Part shown: positions 7,736 through 16,171 of the stretch, piece after piece
How positions within the stretch are numbered: the first letter of the stretch is position 1
Layout: each line of letters starts with the position of its first letter
Source of the DNA: Clostridia bacterium
GTDB taxonomy: Bacteria > Bacillota > Clostridia > Christensenellales > Aristaeellaceae
NCBI GenBank assembly: GCA_900769875.1
Contig: CAAGII010000084.1
Span: forward strand, 27,416-91,415
Direction of reading: 5' to 3'
DNA length: 64,000 nt
Notes under the pieces: generated by a model
Told to the model about the DNA's origin: nothing
The model's database searches: none
The model's input: the letters and a program-made list of their open reading frames with translations, nothing else
Translations under genes and position numbers: made by a program

Positions 7736-8785
7736 ATGGCAAGCATTCAGATGGATCGCGAGCAGGTGCTTGACGCAATCGACAGCGTTGTTCGTCGAAC
7801 CATGAACATGGATCTGACCTGGGACTGGCCCTGCGGTGTGGCCTATTATGGTATATGCGAAGCCTACCGCGTGACCGGCAAGGAGGATTATCTGCGTCTG
7901 ATGAAGGACCGTGTGGACGAGTATATTGAGCTGGGGCTTCCTGTCTGGACAGTGAACACCTGCTCCATGGGACACGCCATGCTCAGTCTTCACGAATGGA
8001 CAGGCGATGAAAGATATAAGAAAATCGCCGAGTCCAAGATCGAATACCTTCGCAGCGAAGCGCTGCGCTTTGGCGACCATGTACTGCAGCATACCGTCAG
8101 CGCGAACAACGACTTTCCGGAACAGGCATGGGCGGACACGCTGTTCATGGCTGCCTTTTTCATGCTGCGCGCAGGCGTTGCGTGGCAGGATGAATCGCTG
8201 ATTGATGATGCGCTCAATCAGTATTACTGGCACATCCAGTACCTGCAGGATCAGCGTACCGGACTGTGGTATCATGGCTATAACAACATCACGCACGATC
8301 ATATGTCCGGCTTTTACTGGGGTCGCGCCAATGCCTGGGCTGCGTATACCATGTCGCAGGTAGGCATTGTGCTTCCCAAGTGCTATTTGTATCCGAAATA
8401 TATGGATGTGGCGGGAAGCCTTGCCGAGCAGCTCGCCTCGCTCAAGACACTTCAGACAGAGAACGGCCTGTGGCGCACCATTCTGGACGATCCTGACAGC
8501 TATGAGGAGGTTTCCGCATCCGCCGGTATTGCTGCGGCCATGGTGGCCAAGGGCAACCCGCTGCATTTCAAGTATATCCAGAAGGCGCTTGGCGGCATTC
8601 TGTCAAACATCAGCCCGGAAGGCCGCGTGCTGAACGTAAGCGGCGGAACGGCCGTCATGAATGATCGCGACGGCTACCGTGGCATTTCCCGCGCATGGAC
8701 ACAGGGCTGGGGACAGGGGCTTGCGCTCGCATTCCTTGCAGGCGTGCTTGAAGCGGGCAATCGACAGACGGACGGAGCGCTGTAA
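7736..8785 (+). CDS. GH105 unsaturated rhamnogalacturonyl/galacturonyl hydrolase
   Basis: This 349-residue protein is an (alpha/alpha)6-barrel enzyme of the YteR/YesR type. Typical segments are DWPCGVAYYGICEAY, LPVWTVNTCSMGHAM, QAWADTLFMA (with the Asp that hydrates the unsaturated uronic acid), GLWYHGYN, GFYWGRANAW and RAWTQGWGQGLAL near the end. GH105 enzymes remove the 4,5-unsaturated galacturonate left at the non-reducing end by pectate or rhamnogalacturonan lyases. There is no signal peptide, so it should act in the cytoplasm on imported oligosaccharides. It is the first gene of a three-gene operon with an esterase and a GH112 phosphorylase; GGAGG precedes the ATG. Confidence 0.93.
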   Translation: MASIQMDREQVLDAIDSVVRRTMNMDLTWDWPCGVAYYGICEAYRVTGKEDYLRLMKDRVDEYIELGLPVWTVNTCSMGHAMLSLHEWTGDERYKKIAESKIEYLRSEALRFGDHVLQHTVSANNDFPEQAWADTLFMAAFFMLRAGVAWQDESLIDDALNQYYWHIQYLQDQRTGLWYHGYNNITHDHMSGFYWGRANAWAAYTMSQVGIVLPKCYLYPKYMDVAGSLAEQLASLKTLQTENGLWRTILDDPDSYEEVSASAGIAAAMVAKGNPLHFKYIQKALGGILSNISPEGRVLNVSGGTAVMNDRDGYRGISRAWTQGWGQGLALAFLAGVLEAGNRQTDGAL

Positions 8786-8787
8786 CG

Positions 8788-10491
8788 ATGCGATACGATA
8801 TTACCAATGAATTGACGCAGACGCTTCTGCAGGGGAACGCAGCCTTTCAAAGCGTGGAGGACGTGCGGCTGCTGGCCATTCCGGAAATCAGCAGCGGCTT
8901 TGTGAAGGCTCCTTGGATTCAGATTCCCTTCCCGCTGCCGCAGCTTTCGGGCGATGGCGACATGCAGTCCATGATCGCGTCCGCCAATCAGCGTTCCGGG
9001 CTTTCTCCTGATGAGCGTCAGTGGCCCGTTTGGTTTCATGCTCCGCTCGACGCACCCGGGCAGTATATGGTCACGATCCGGTTGACCGTATTGCGTCCCT
9101 GTCATGTGATGCTGTTCGCCAATCACCGTCAGCTGATTTTCGCTATGGATGCTCACGCACCCTACGAAGCCGAGGTGCGCTTTCACCTGCACATGGGCAG
9201 GATCATCCCTCGCGGCATGAGCGAACCGCATGCCCATCGTTCGCTGGATGTGTGCCTGTTTGGCGTGGCACGTCTTACATGCGTGGATGTTGAGCGCAGC
9301 AATGCGCCGACCGTGTTTGTGATGGGAGATTCTACGGTCACTGACCAAAGCGCGGAAGCTCCATGGTCGCCGCTGACCAGCTACAGCGGCTGGGGACAGA
9401 TGCTGCCTGCATTCCTGCGTGAGGCCGCAGTCAGTAACCATGCGCATTCCGGGTTGACCACTGAGTCCTTCCGCACTGAGGGGCACTGGGATGTGATGCG
9501 CACCGAGGTTCGTCCCGGCGATACCGTGCTGATGCAATTCGGTCACAACGATCAGAAGCTTCCCCATCTGAAGGCCATGGAAGGATACGCCGCCAATCTG
9601 CGCCGCTACATCGATGACCTGCGCGCAATGGGCGCGATTCCTGTGCTGGTAACTCCCCTTGCGCGCAACACATGGTTCGCGGACGGTACATACAACGATC
9701 TCCTTGCCGCGTATGCCGACGCAGTCAATGAGACTGGCAAGCAGACTCAGACGCCCGTCATTGACCTTCACCGATACAGTATGGATTTCCTATGCGCCCA
9801 TGGAATGGAGCAGGCGCGCAGCTATTTCTACCCGGGCGATTACACACACACCAACGATCATGGAGCGTATCTGATGGCTGCTTTCGTTGCAGGTGAACTG
9901 CATAAGCTCTGCCTCCCCCATGGCGCAGTATGGAACCGTTTACCGTCATGGCCGCCGAACGAGCAGTACGACCGCACCGTTCCGCCCAAGGCCCTGCGAG
10001 CGGAGGCCCGTTTTGACTGGCATGCCAATCAGTCTCTGCTGCCGGATTCACTCGATCGTCCGGACGATCCGATCACGAGAGCCGAAGCGTTTGAAATGGT
10101 CGTCAAGGCTTGCCGCTTCTTTGGCGTCAATGTGTACAACGATGCGTTCGATGATGTGACGGGACATGAAACGTGGGCGGGCATGATTGAAGCCGCACAG
10201 CAAAACGGTCTCATTCCGCCGGAAATGGTGGATCACAAGCGGCTTGAGCCTGATCGTCCAATTGCGCCGTTTGAGTTTGCCGCCGTGCTGATTCGCGGCG
10301 CGCTCGCGAGGATGCCGGTCTGGCAGCCCTGCGATGTTCCAGGCAGCATTCCCGCCTTTGCACGCAGCGCGGTTGGCCTGCTTGCGGGCAAGCGTCTGTG
10401 GAAGGATCGCTATACCACGCAGGCAGTGATGACCCGCAGCGACGCGCTATCCCTATGCAAAGCACTGATGGACGAAACAGCAAAACAATAA
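8788..10491 (+). CDS. SGNH-family (CE12-like) rhamnogalacturonan acetylesterase with SLH-like C-terminus
   Basis: This is a 567-residue protein. Residues 1-170 are probably a beta-sandwich. Residues 175-365 form an SGNH hydrolase domain with GDSTV (Ser182), GHNDQ (Asn254, block III) and DYTH (Asp351, His354), as in rhamnogalacturonan acetylesterases. Residues about 426-567 contain SLH-like units: DPITRAEAFEMVVKA, then FDDVTGHETWAGMIEAAQQNGLI with PDRPIAPFEFAAVLIRGAL, then a degenerate third copy. There is no signal peptide, which is odd for an SLH protein. It starts 2 nt after the GH105 stop. Deacetylation of RG-I fragments is the expected role, but the exact ester is not known. Confidence 0.85.
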   Translation: MRYDITNELTQTLLQGNAAFQSVEDVRLLAIPEISSGFVKAPWIQIPFPLPQLSGDGDMQSMIASANQRSGLSPDERQWPVWFHAPLDAPGQYMVTIRLTVLRPCHVMLFANHRQLIFAMDAHAPYEAEVRFHLHMGRIIPRGMSEPHAHRSLDVCLFGVARLTCVDVERSNAPTVFVMGDSTVTDQSAEAPWSPLTSYSGWGQMLPAFLREAAVSNHAHSGLTTESFRTEGHWDVMRTEVRPGDTVLMQFGHNDQKLPHLKAMEGYAANLRRYIDDLRAMGAIPVLVTPLARNTWFADGTYNDLLAAYADAVNETGKQTQTPVIDLHRYSMDFLCAHGMEQARSYFYPGDYTHTNDHGAYLMAAFVAGELHKLCLPHGAVWNRLPSWPPNEQYDRTVPPKALRAEARFDWHANQSLLPDSLDRPDDPITRAEAFEMVVKACRFFGVNVYNDAFDDVTGHETWAGMIEAAQQNGLIPPEMVDHKRLEPDRPIAPFEFAAVLIRGALARMPVWQPCDVPGSIPAFARSAVGLLAGKRLWKDRYTTQAVMTRSDALSLCKALMDETAKQ

Positions 10492-10504
10492 AGGAGGTAT
10501 ACCC

Positions 10505-12664
10505 ATGCAGGATTCCTATCATCAGGGTGGATTCACGCTTCCCGGCGAAGCCGGTTATGAAGCGCTGACGCTCGAAATGGCGAAAAAATGGGGCGCGGAT
10601 GTGATCCGCGACAGCGACGGTACCAAGCTTTCCGACGAGATCATTCAGGCTGGCTATGGCATCTACTCGACCATCTGCATCATTCGTCAGCATAATGAGT
10701 TTGCCAAGGCGCATCCCGACAGCCAGCAGCAGACCTTCCTCTGCTCAAAGCCGGTGACCGCCGTGGATACATCCCTGCAGATTCCGCTGATGGATGGTTA
10801 CTTTACCGAGCAGTTTGAAATCAACGAAACCGAGGAAGCGCTTTCCTACGCACAGGTCTATGACAGGACAACCGGCATGGAGGTGCCCCGCACGGACTGG
10901 GTGTATGCTTCAGGCGTCATCACGGTCACAAACGCCGTACCGTGGCATACCTATACCGCGTCGTTCCTGTGCTGGCGCGTATGGGAAGAGATCAACATGT
11001 ACAATCACACCACCAATCACTGGACAAGCGAGCATCTGCGCCAGCTGGATCCGCGTCATCCCGAGGCATGGGCATATCTGCAATCCTGGCTTGAAAACTG
11101 GTGTGTGAAGAATCCCGATACCACCGTGGTTCGCTTTACCTCGCTTTTCTACAATTTTGTCTGGATGTGGGGCGACAGCCTGAGCAACCGTCATCTCTTC
11201 ACAGACTGGGGCAGCTACGACTTCACAGTCAGCCCGGCTGCGCTCAAAGCCTTTGAGAAGCGCTATGGCTATGCGCTCTGCGCGGAGGATTTTGTAAACG
11301 CCGGAAAATACCAGGTTACGCACATGCCTGCCACGCAGCACAAGCTGGACTACATGGACTTCATTCAGGAGTTTGTTGCAGAAAAAGCGCGGGTGCTGGT
11401 GGATATCGTCCATCGGTATGGCAAGAAAGCCTATGTATTCTACGATGACAGCTGGGTTGGTATGGAGCCCTACGGCAAGCGCTTTGAAGGCATCGGGTTT
11501 GACGGCCTGATCAAGTGCGTGTTCTCTGGCTTTGAGTGCCGTCTTTGCGCGGGTGTGAAGGTACCCACGCATGAAATCCGTCTGCACCCGTATCTGTTCC
11601 CCGTTGGTCTCGGCGGACTCCCCACCTTCTCCGAGGGCGGCAACCCTGCCAGAGACGCGATGGATTACTGGAAGAACGTGCGGCGTGCGCTTGTGCGTCA
11701 GCCTGTTGACCGGATCGGGCTTGGCGGCTATCTGCACCTGACGCTTGATTTCCCCGAGTTCAACGATACCATTGAGAATATTGCCGTTGAGTTCCGCCGC
11801 ATCAAGGAGCTGCATGCGCATGGCGCGCCCTATGCGTTGCCCTGCCGCGTCGCGGTGCTGCACAGCTGGGGCAGTCTGCGTTCGTGGACGCTGAGCGGAC
11901 ATTTCCATGAAACTGACAAGCATGCTCTGATCCATATCAATGAAGCTTTGAGCGGTCTTCCTGTGGATGTGCGCTTCATCAGCTTTGACGACGTCAGGAA
12001 TGGCGCGCTTGCGGATGTGGATGTTGTGATCAATGCCGGCCGCGCCGGTGACACATGGTCTGGCGGTGACGCATGGCAGGATGATGCGCTTGTCAGCGAA
12101 ATCACGCGCTTTGTGTATGAGGGCGGTGCGCTCCTTGGCGTTGGCGATCCTTCTGCGGCACATGGCGGCATGACCTTCTTCCGCCTCGCGCAGGTGTTCG
12201 GTATTGACCGTGATCTTGGCGCGCGTGTCTGCCATGGCCGCTGGCCCGGTGAAGTGATGGAGGCGCCGTTCCACATCTGTGAGGATGTGCTTGGCAGTGA
12301 TCGTGACCTATACCTGACCGACGAGCATACCAGGGTACTTTGCGCCAAGAACGGCGTGCCGCAGATGACGTCCCATGCGTTCGGCAAGGGCTGCGCGGTC
12401 TATATGAGCAGCTTCGCCCGCAATACCGACAGCATCCGTATGCTGCTTGACACGCTGCTTTACATGACCGGAAAGACCGATGACGCTCTGTACATCAGCA
12501 ACCAGGCGTGCGTGGAGACTTCCTACTTCCAGAATGACCGTACGCTTGTGATGATGAATAATGCGGATGCCGAAGTGACCGCTACCGTCAGGACAATGTC
12601 GGGCAGCATCACCGCCACGCTCAAGCCGCTCGAAACCCGTATGCTGACTCTTGAGCAGGACTGA
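10505..12664 (+). CDS. GH112 galactosyl phosphorylase, probably D-galactosyl-1,4-L-rhamnose phosphorylase
   Basis: This 719-residue protein has the full length and pattern of GH112: an N-terminal barrel with YGIYSTICIIRQHNEFAK, the region KKAYVFYDDSWVGMEPYG (the family's catalytic Asp lies in the DDSW stretch), then VAVLHSWGSLRSWTL and a beta-rich C-terminus. GH112 enzymes phosphorolyse beta-galactosides of GlcNAc/GalNAc (lacto-N-biose, galacto-N-biose) or of L-rhamnose, releasing alpha-Gal-1-phosphate. The RG-I neighbours (GH105, acetylesterase) favour the Gal-Rha type known from Clostridium phytofermentans; this is context-based inference. AAAGGAGG lies 7 nt before the ATG. No signal peptide. 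Confidence 0.9.
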   Translation: MQDSYHQGGFTLPGEAGYEALTLEMAKKWGADVIRDSDGTKLSDEIIQAGYGIYSTICIIRQHNEFAKAHPDSQQQTFLCSKPVTAVDTSLQIPLMDGYFTEQFEINETEEALSYAQVYDRTTGMEVPRTDWVYASGVITVTNAVPWHTYTASFLCWRVWEEINMYNHTTNHWTSEHLRQLDPRHPEAWAYLQSWLENWCVKNPDTTVVRFTSLFYNFVWMWGDSLSNRHLFTDWGSYDFTVSPAALKAFEKRYGYALCAEDFVNAGKYQVTHMPATQHKLDYMDFIQEFVAEKARVLVDIVHRYGKKAYVFYDDSWVGMEPYGKRFEGIGFDGLIKCVFSGFECRLCAGVKVPTHEIRLHPYLFPVGLGGLPTFSEGGNPARDAMDYWKNVRRALVRQPVDRIGLGGYLHLTLDFPEFNDTIENIAVEFRRIKELHAHGAPYALPCRVAVLHSWGSLRSWTLSGHFHETDKHALIHINEALSGLPVDVRFISFDDVRNGALADVDVVINAGRAGDTWSGGDAWQDDALVSEITRFVYEGGALLGVGDPSAAHGGMTFFRLAQVFGIDRDLGARVCHGRWPGEVMEAPFHICEDVLGSDRDLYLTDEHTRVLCAKNGVPQMTSHAFGKGCAVYMSSFARNTDSIRMLLDTLLYMTGKTDDALYISNQACVETSYFQNDRTLVMMNNADAEVTATVRTMSGSITATLKPLETRMLTLEQD

Positions 12665-12755
12665 TACGATACTCCTTGAGGTACAGTACATCACCTCCGT
12701 ATCATCACGACGAATCCGTTGACCACTCCCGCAGGAATACCAAATCAAATTATCC

Positions 12756-12826
12756 GGGCCGCTGTCTTGAGCATGAGACGGCGGCCCTTTGCAATCAAAC
12801 AGCGCATCACCAAAGCGGTGATGCGC
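12756..12826. terminator. Two hairpins between the convergent GH112 and rnf transcripts
   Basis: GGGCCGC...GCGGCCC (12756-12787) and a perfect 10-bp stem GCGCATCACC/GGTGATGCGC (12802-12826) lie between the + strand GH112 gene and the - strand rnfB end. T tracts are short on both strands, so bidirectional termination is likely but not certain. The rest of 12665-12877 holds no gene that I can support. Confidence 0.55.
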
Positions 12827-12877
12827 CGATGCTTACTGTCTCTTTTCAGCAACGTAATGATTACTTGCCTTCTAAAC

Positions 12878-13999
12878 TCAGGATTCCTTTTTTGCAGCAG
12901 CTTCCTTCTCAGCCTTCGCCTTGAGCGCGGCGTCAATCTTCGCCTGAACTTCAGGGGAGAACTTGGGCTTTGCGGGCGCAGCGGGAATTTCCACAGGACG
13001 ACGGTCGCGTTTGTGACTGCGAACCTTCATGGTAATGCACTTGCGGGGGCACTTTTCAGCGCACACGCCGCAGCCGGTGCAAACGTCCGTCACCAGATGC
13101 TTCTGCTTCAGTTCACCGACAATCGCGCCAAACGGACAGTTCTTTTTGCAGATCGTGCAGCCGACGCAGGCGTCCTTATCAATGACCGCGATTTTGCGCT
13201 CTTCCCATGCTGCCTCGATTGCCCTGTTGGGACATACCTCTGCGCACATCATGCAATTGCGGCACTTGGAAGCATCAATCCTGGGAAGATTGCCTACGAT
13301 CTCGATTGCGCCGAACTTGCATGCCTCAACACACTCTCCGCAGCCGCCACATCCAGTGGAGCAGACACTGCGAACCGCGACGCCACGGTCAGTGTTATGA
13401 CAACGTGCGCTGACCTGTAGCTTCTTGGGCTGCATGCTCAGCACATTCTTCGGGCATGCGGAAACGCACTTGCCACAGCTCTGGCACTTTTCCTCGTCCA
13501 CCACCGCGATCTGCTTATCAGGATCGATGTGAATCGCGTCGAATGGGCATGCTTTGACACAGGTACCCAGACCGATGCAAGCAAAACGGCATGCCTTCGG
13601 GCCGTCACTGACAGTGCTTGCCGCCACACAATCCCTGATACCTGTGTAGTCATACTTGGTCTTGCAGGTCTCGACTGTACCCTGACACTGCATCCTCGCC
13701 ACCAGCTTTTCGCTGTCTGAATCAGCCTCGACACCAAGAATGCCGCCGATCTTCGCGGCCAGCGCTGCTCCACCGACAGGGCAGGTATTGGCAGGCGCCT
13801 TCCCGGAAGCAATGGCGTCCGCGCATGCGTCGCAGCCGGGGAAGCCGCAGGCGCCGCAGTTGGCGCCGGGCATAACCTCACGGATCGCGTCTCGCTTGGG
13901 ATTAGCGGGGACGGCAAAGAACTTTGACGCTGCTGTCAGCACAAGTCCAAACAGCAGGCCCATACCGCCAAGCACAAGCACTGCAAAGAGTATATTCAT
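12878..13999 (-). CDS. rnfB: Rnf complex iron-sulfur subunit RnfB
   Basis: This 373-residue protein has an N-terminal membrane helix (about 3-25). Next is the RnfB/4Fe4S domain with cysteines in ANCGACGFPGCDACADA and a later ANTCPVGG. Six further Cys-rich ferredoxin-type stretches follow, each resembling CxxCxxCxxxCP (for example CQSCGKCVSACP, CVGCTICKKNCP, CTGCGVCAEKCP), and the tail is Lys/Ala-rich. RnfB takes electrons from reduced ferredoxin and passes them into the membrane complex that pumps Na+ or H+ while reducing NAD+. It is the last gene of the rnf operon. Confidence 0.95.
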   Translation of the reverse strand: MNILFAVLVLGGMGLLFGLVLTAASKFFAVPANPKRDAIREVMPGANCGACGFPGCDACADAIASGKAPANTCPVGGAALAAKIGGILGVEADSDSEKLVARMQCQGTVETCKTKYDYTGIRDCVAASTVSDGPKACRFACIGLGTCVKACPFDAIHIDPDKQIAVVDEEKCQSCGKCVSACPKNVLSMQPKKLQVSARCHNTDRGVAVRSVCSTGCGGCGECVEACKFGAIEIVGNLPRIDASKCRNCMMCAEVCPNRAIEAAWEERKIAVIDKDACVGCTICKKNCPFGAIVGELKQKHLVTDVCTGCGVCAEKCPRKCITMKVRSHKRDRRPVEIPAAPAKPKFSPEVQAKIDAALKAKAEKEAAAKKES

Positions 14000-14013
14000 T
14001 CTTTACCTCCCTC

Positions 14014-14589
14014 TCAAATCAGACCGCCGAAGCCGGCAAAGGCCACAGCCATCAGACCCGCGGTAATCAGCGCGCCGGGGAAGCCGTTCATCCACTTGGG
14101 CATGGGCGCAGTCTCCAGCCGCTCGCGAATGCAGCTCAACAACAGGATCGCCACGGTAAAGCCAAGCGCAGCACAGAAGCCGCTCAAGGTGGACTGGAGC
14201 AGATTGTAGCCCGCATCCGCATTGGAGATGGCGCAGCCAAGCACCGCGCAGTTGGTGGTAATCAGCGGCAGGTAGACGCCGAGCGCCTGGTACAGGGAGA
14301 AGGCCAGCTTCTTGAGCGCCATCTCCACCACCTGCACCAGCACCGCAATCACCAGAATGAAGGCAATGGTCTGCATATATTGCAGTCCCAGCGGGATCAG
14401 GAGCCAGCGCTGTACCATCCATGTAATGAAGGACGCAAGGGTCATCACAAAGGTCACCGCCATACCCATGCCGAGCGCGGTGTCAAACTTCTTGGAAACA
14501 CCGATGAAGGGGCAGATGCCAAGGAACTGGTTCATCACATAGTTATTGACCAGCAGTGAGCCGATCAAAATGACCAGATAGGTATTCAT
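14014..14589 (-). CDS. rnfA: Rnf complex membrane subunit RnfA
   Basis: This 191-residue protein has six predicted membrane helices. It carries the conserved NNYVMNQFLGICPFIGVS near the N-terminus and LPLITTNCAVLGCAI near residue 110; the Cys in these two stretches hold the intramembrane Fe-S centre shared by RnfA and RnfE (NqrE/NqrD). It overlaps the rnfE stop by 4 nt. Confidence 0.96.
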   Translation of the reverse strand: MNTYLVILIGSLLVNNYVMNQFLGICPFIGVSKKFDTALGMGMAVTFVMTLASFITWMVQRWLLIPLGLQYMQTIAFILVIAVLVQVVEMALKKLAFSLYQALGVYLPLITTNCAVLGCAISNADAGYNLLQSTLSGFCAALGFTVAILLLSCIRERLETAPMPKWMNGFPGALITAGLMAVAFAGFGGLI

Positions 14590-15227
14590 GCCAGTTCCTC
14601 CTTCCGCTTTTCGATCTGATGGAGCACATACTGACGAACGGCATTGACAGCAATCAACAAAACGCCAAGCGCGATAAAGCCGCCGGCAGGCATCGTCATG
14701 ATCCCGATGGGCTCAAACGCCTCGGGCATCACCTGCACACCAAACACGGTGCCGCTGCCGAAAAGCTCACGAATCGCCGCAAGAATGGTGATCGCGACAG
14801 TAAAACCAAGACCCATGCCAAGGCCATCGGCCAGAGCAAGCACAGGGGGATTCTTGAAGGCAAAGGATTCCGCGCGCGCCATGATGATGCAGTTGACCAC
14901 AATCAGCGGAATGTACATGCCGAGCGATTCGCTGAGCGAGGGCAGATAGGCCTTCATCAGCATCTCCAGCATGGTCACGAAGGACGCGATAATCACAATG
15001 AACGAGGGGATGCGCACCTTATCGGGAATGACATTGCGGAGCAGAGAGATAAAGAGGTTAGCGCAAACCAGCACGAATGTGGTGGCCAGACCCATGCCGA
15101 CGCCGTTGCTCGCGAGCGTGGTAATACCCAGCGTCGGGCACATGCCGAGCATGAGCACAAAGGTGGGGTTTTCCCAGATCAAGCCATTGAGAAACACACC
15201 CATCACGCTTTTCTTCTGATCAGGCAT
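14586..15227 (-). CDS. rnfE: Rnf complex membrane subunit RnfE
   Basis: This 213-residue polytopic protein has NPTFVLMLGMCPTLGITT at about 17-34 and YIPLIVVNCIIMARAESFA near residue 105, the two Cys-bearing half-helices that pair with RnfA. It carries a charged C-terminal tail. It overlaps rnfD by 8 nt, exactly where rnfG would be expected in the usual CDGEAB order. Confidence 0.95.
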   Translation of the reverse strand: MPDQKKSVMGVFLNGLIWENPTFVLMLGMCPTLGITTLASNGVGMGLATTFVLVCANLFISLLRNVIPDKVRIPSFIVIIASFVTMLEMLMKAYLPSLSESLGMYIPLIVVNCIIMARAESFAFKNPPVLALADGLGMGLGFTVAITILAAIRELFGSGTVFGVQVMPEAFEPIGIMTMPAGGFIALGVLLIAVNAVRQYVLHQIEKRKEELA

Positions 15228-16158
15228 GCTTCTTCACCTCCCCAAAGCGTACAGGCATGGTGAAACGATCAATCAGGGGCGTGCAGACATTCATGAAGAG
15301 GATCGCAAACGAGCAGCCCTCGGGATAGCTTGCGAACTCACGGATGACAAACAGCAGCAGACCGCAGCCCACACCCATGATGACACGGCCAAGGTTGCTG
15401 ACAGGGCTGGTGGCATAGTCCGTCGCCATGAAGAAGGCGCCCAGCATCAAGCCGCCTGCCATGATTTCGTTCACAGCCAGCGTCAGGCCGCCGCGCAGCA
15501 GGTAGCACACAAACGCGGTGGCAATGAAGCACACCGGAATGCGCCAGTCGATCACCCGCTTCCACAGGAGGTACACACCGCCGGCAATGATGGCCAGCTT
15601 ACAGGTCTCACCCAGCACACCGCCGCAGTTGCCTACAAGCAGCGCCATGAGGCTCACGGAGGAAGCGCCTTCCTCCGCGATCATGGCAAGAGGCGTGGCA
15701 GTGGAAACCGCGTCCACCGCGAACCTGGTCTGCGGATAAGAGGCCATGATTCCGGAGAAGGACAGGAACAGGATGGCACGCGCAGTCAGCGCAGGGTTCA
15801 TGAAATTGGAGCCGATGCCGCCAAACATCTGCTTGACAAGCACGATGGCGATAAAGCTTCCGAATACGGGAATCCACCAGGGCGCAGTCGCCGGAATGTT
15901 GTATGCCAGCAGGATGCCGGTTACCACGGCGCTCCAGTCGCCAATGGTGACCTTCTGATGGGTCATCATCTGGAAGAGATACTCAAAGAACACGCAGCTG
16001 ACAACCGACAGCAGAATGATCTTCAGTGCGGCCCAGCCAAACAGCACAATGCCGGCGATGCCCGCAGGAGCAAGGGCAATGCACACATCCTGCATGATGC
16101 TCCGGGTGGAAGCATGGTCACGCAGATGCGGCGAGGAGGAAATGGCCATTTTTTGCAT
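15220..16158 (-). CDS. rnfD: Rnf complex membrane subunit RnfD
   Basis: This 312-residue protein has about nine hydrophobic segments. It includes the DWSAVVTGILLAYNIPATAPWW region and the STATPL motif (about 152-157), whose second Thr is the expected covalent FMN attachment site. RnfD and the missing RnfG normally each carry one covalent FMN. GGAGG precedes the ATG. Confidence 0.95.
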   Translation of the reverse strand: MQKMAISSSPHLRDHASTRSIMQDVCIALAPAGIAGIVLFGWAALKIILLSVVSCVFFEYLFQMMTHQKVTIGDWSAVVTGILLAYNIPATAPWWIPVFGSFIAIVLVKQMFGGIGSNFMNPALTARAILFLSFSGIMASYPQTRFAVDAVSTATPLAMIAEEGASSVSLMALLVGNCGGVLGETCKLAIIAGGVYLLWKRVIDWRIPVCFIATAFVCYLLRGGLTLAVNEIMAGGLMLGAFFMATDYATSPVSNLGRVIMGVGCGLLLFVIREFASYPEGCSFAILFMNVCTPLIDRFTMPVRFGEVKKHA

Positions 16159-16171
16159 CTTTTGTGCCTCC

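Noticed and set aside
10910..12274. Long open frame (454 codons) on the - strand opposite the GH112 gene
   Set aside because: GH112 is full length with family motifs; no ribosome site or domain supports the antisense frame.
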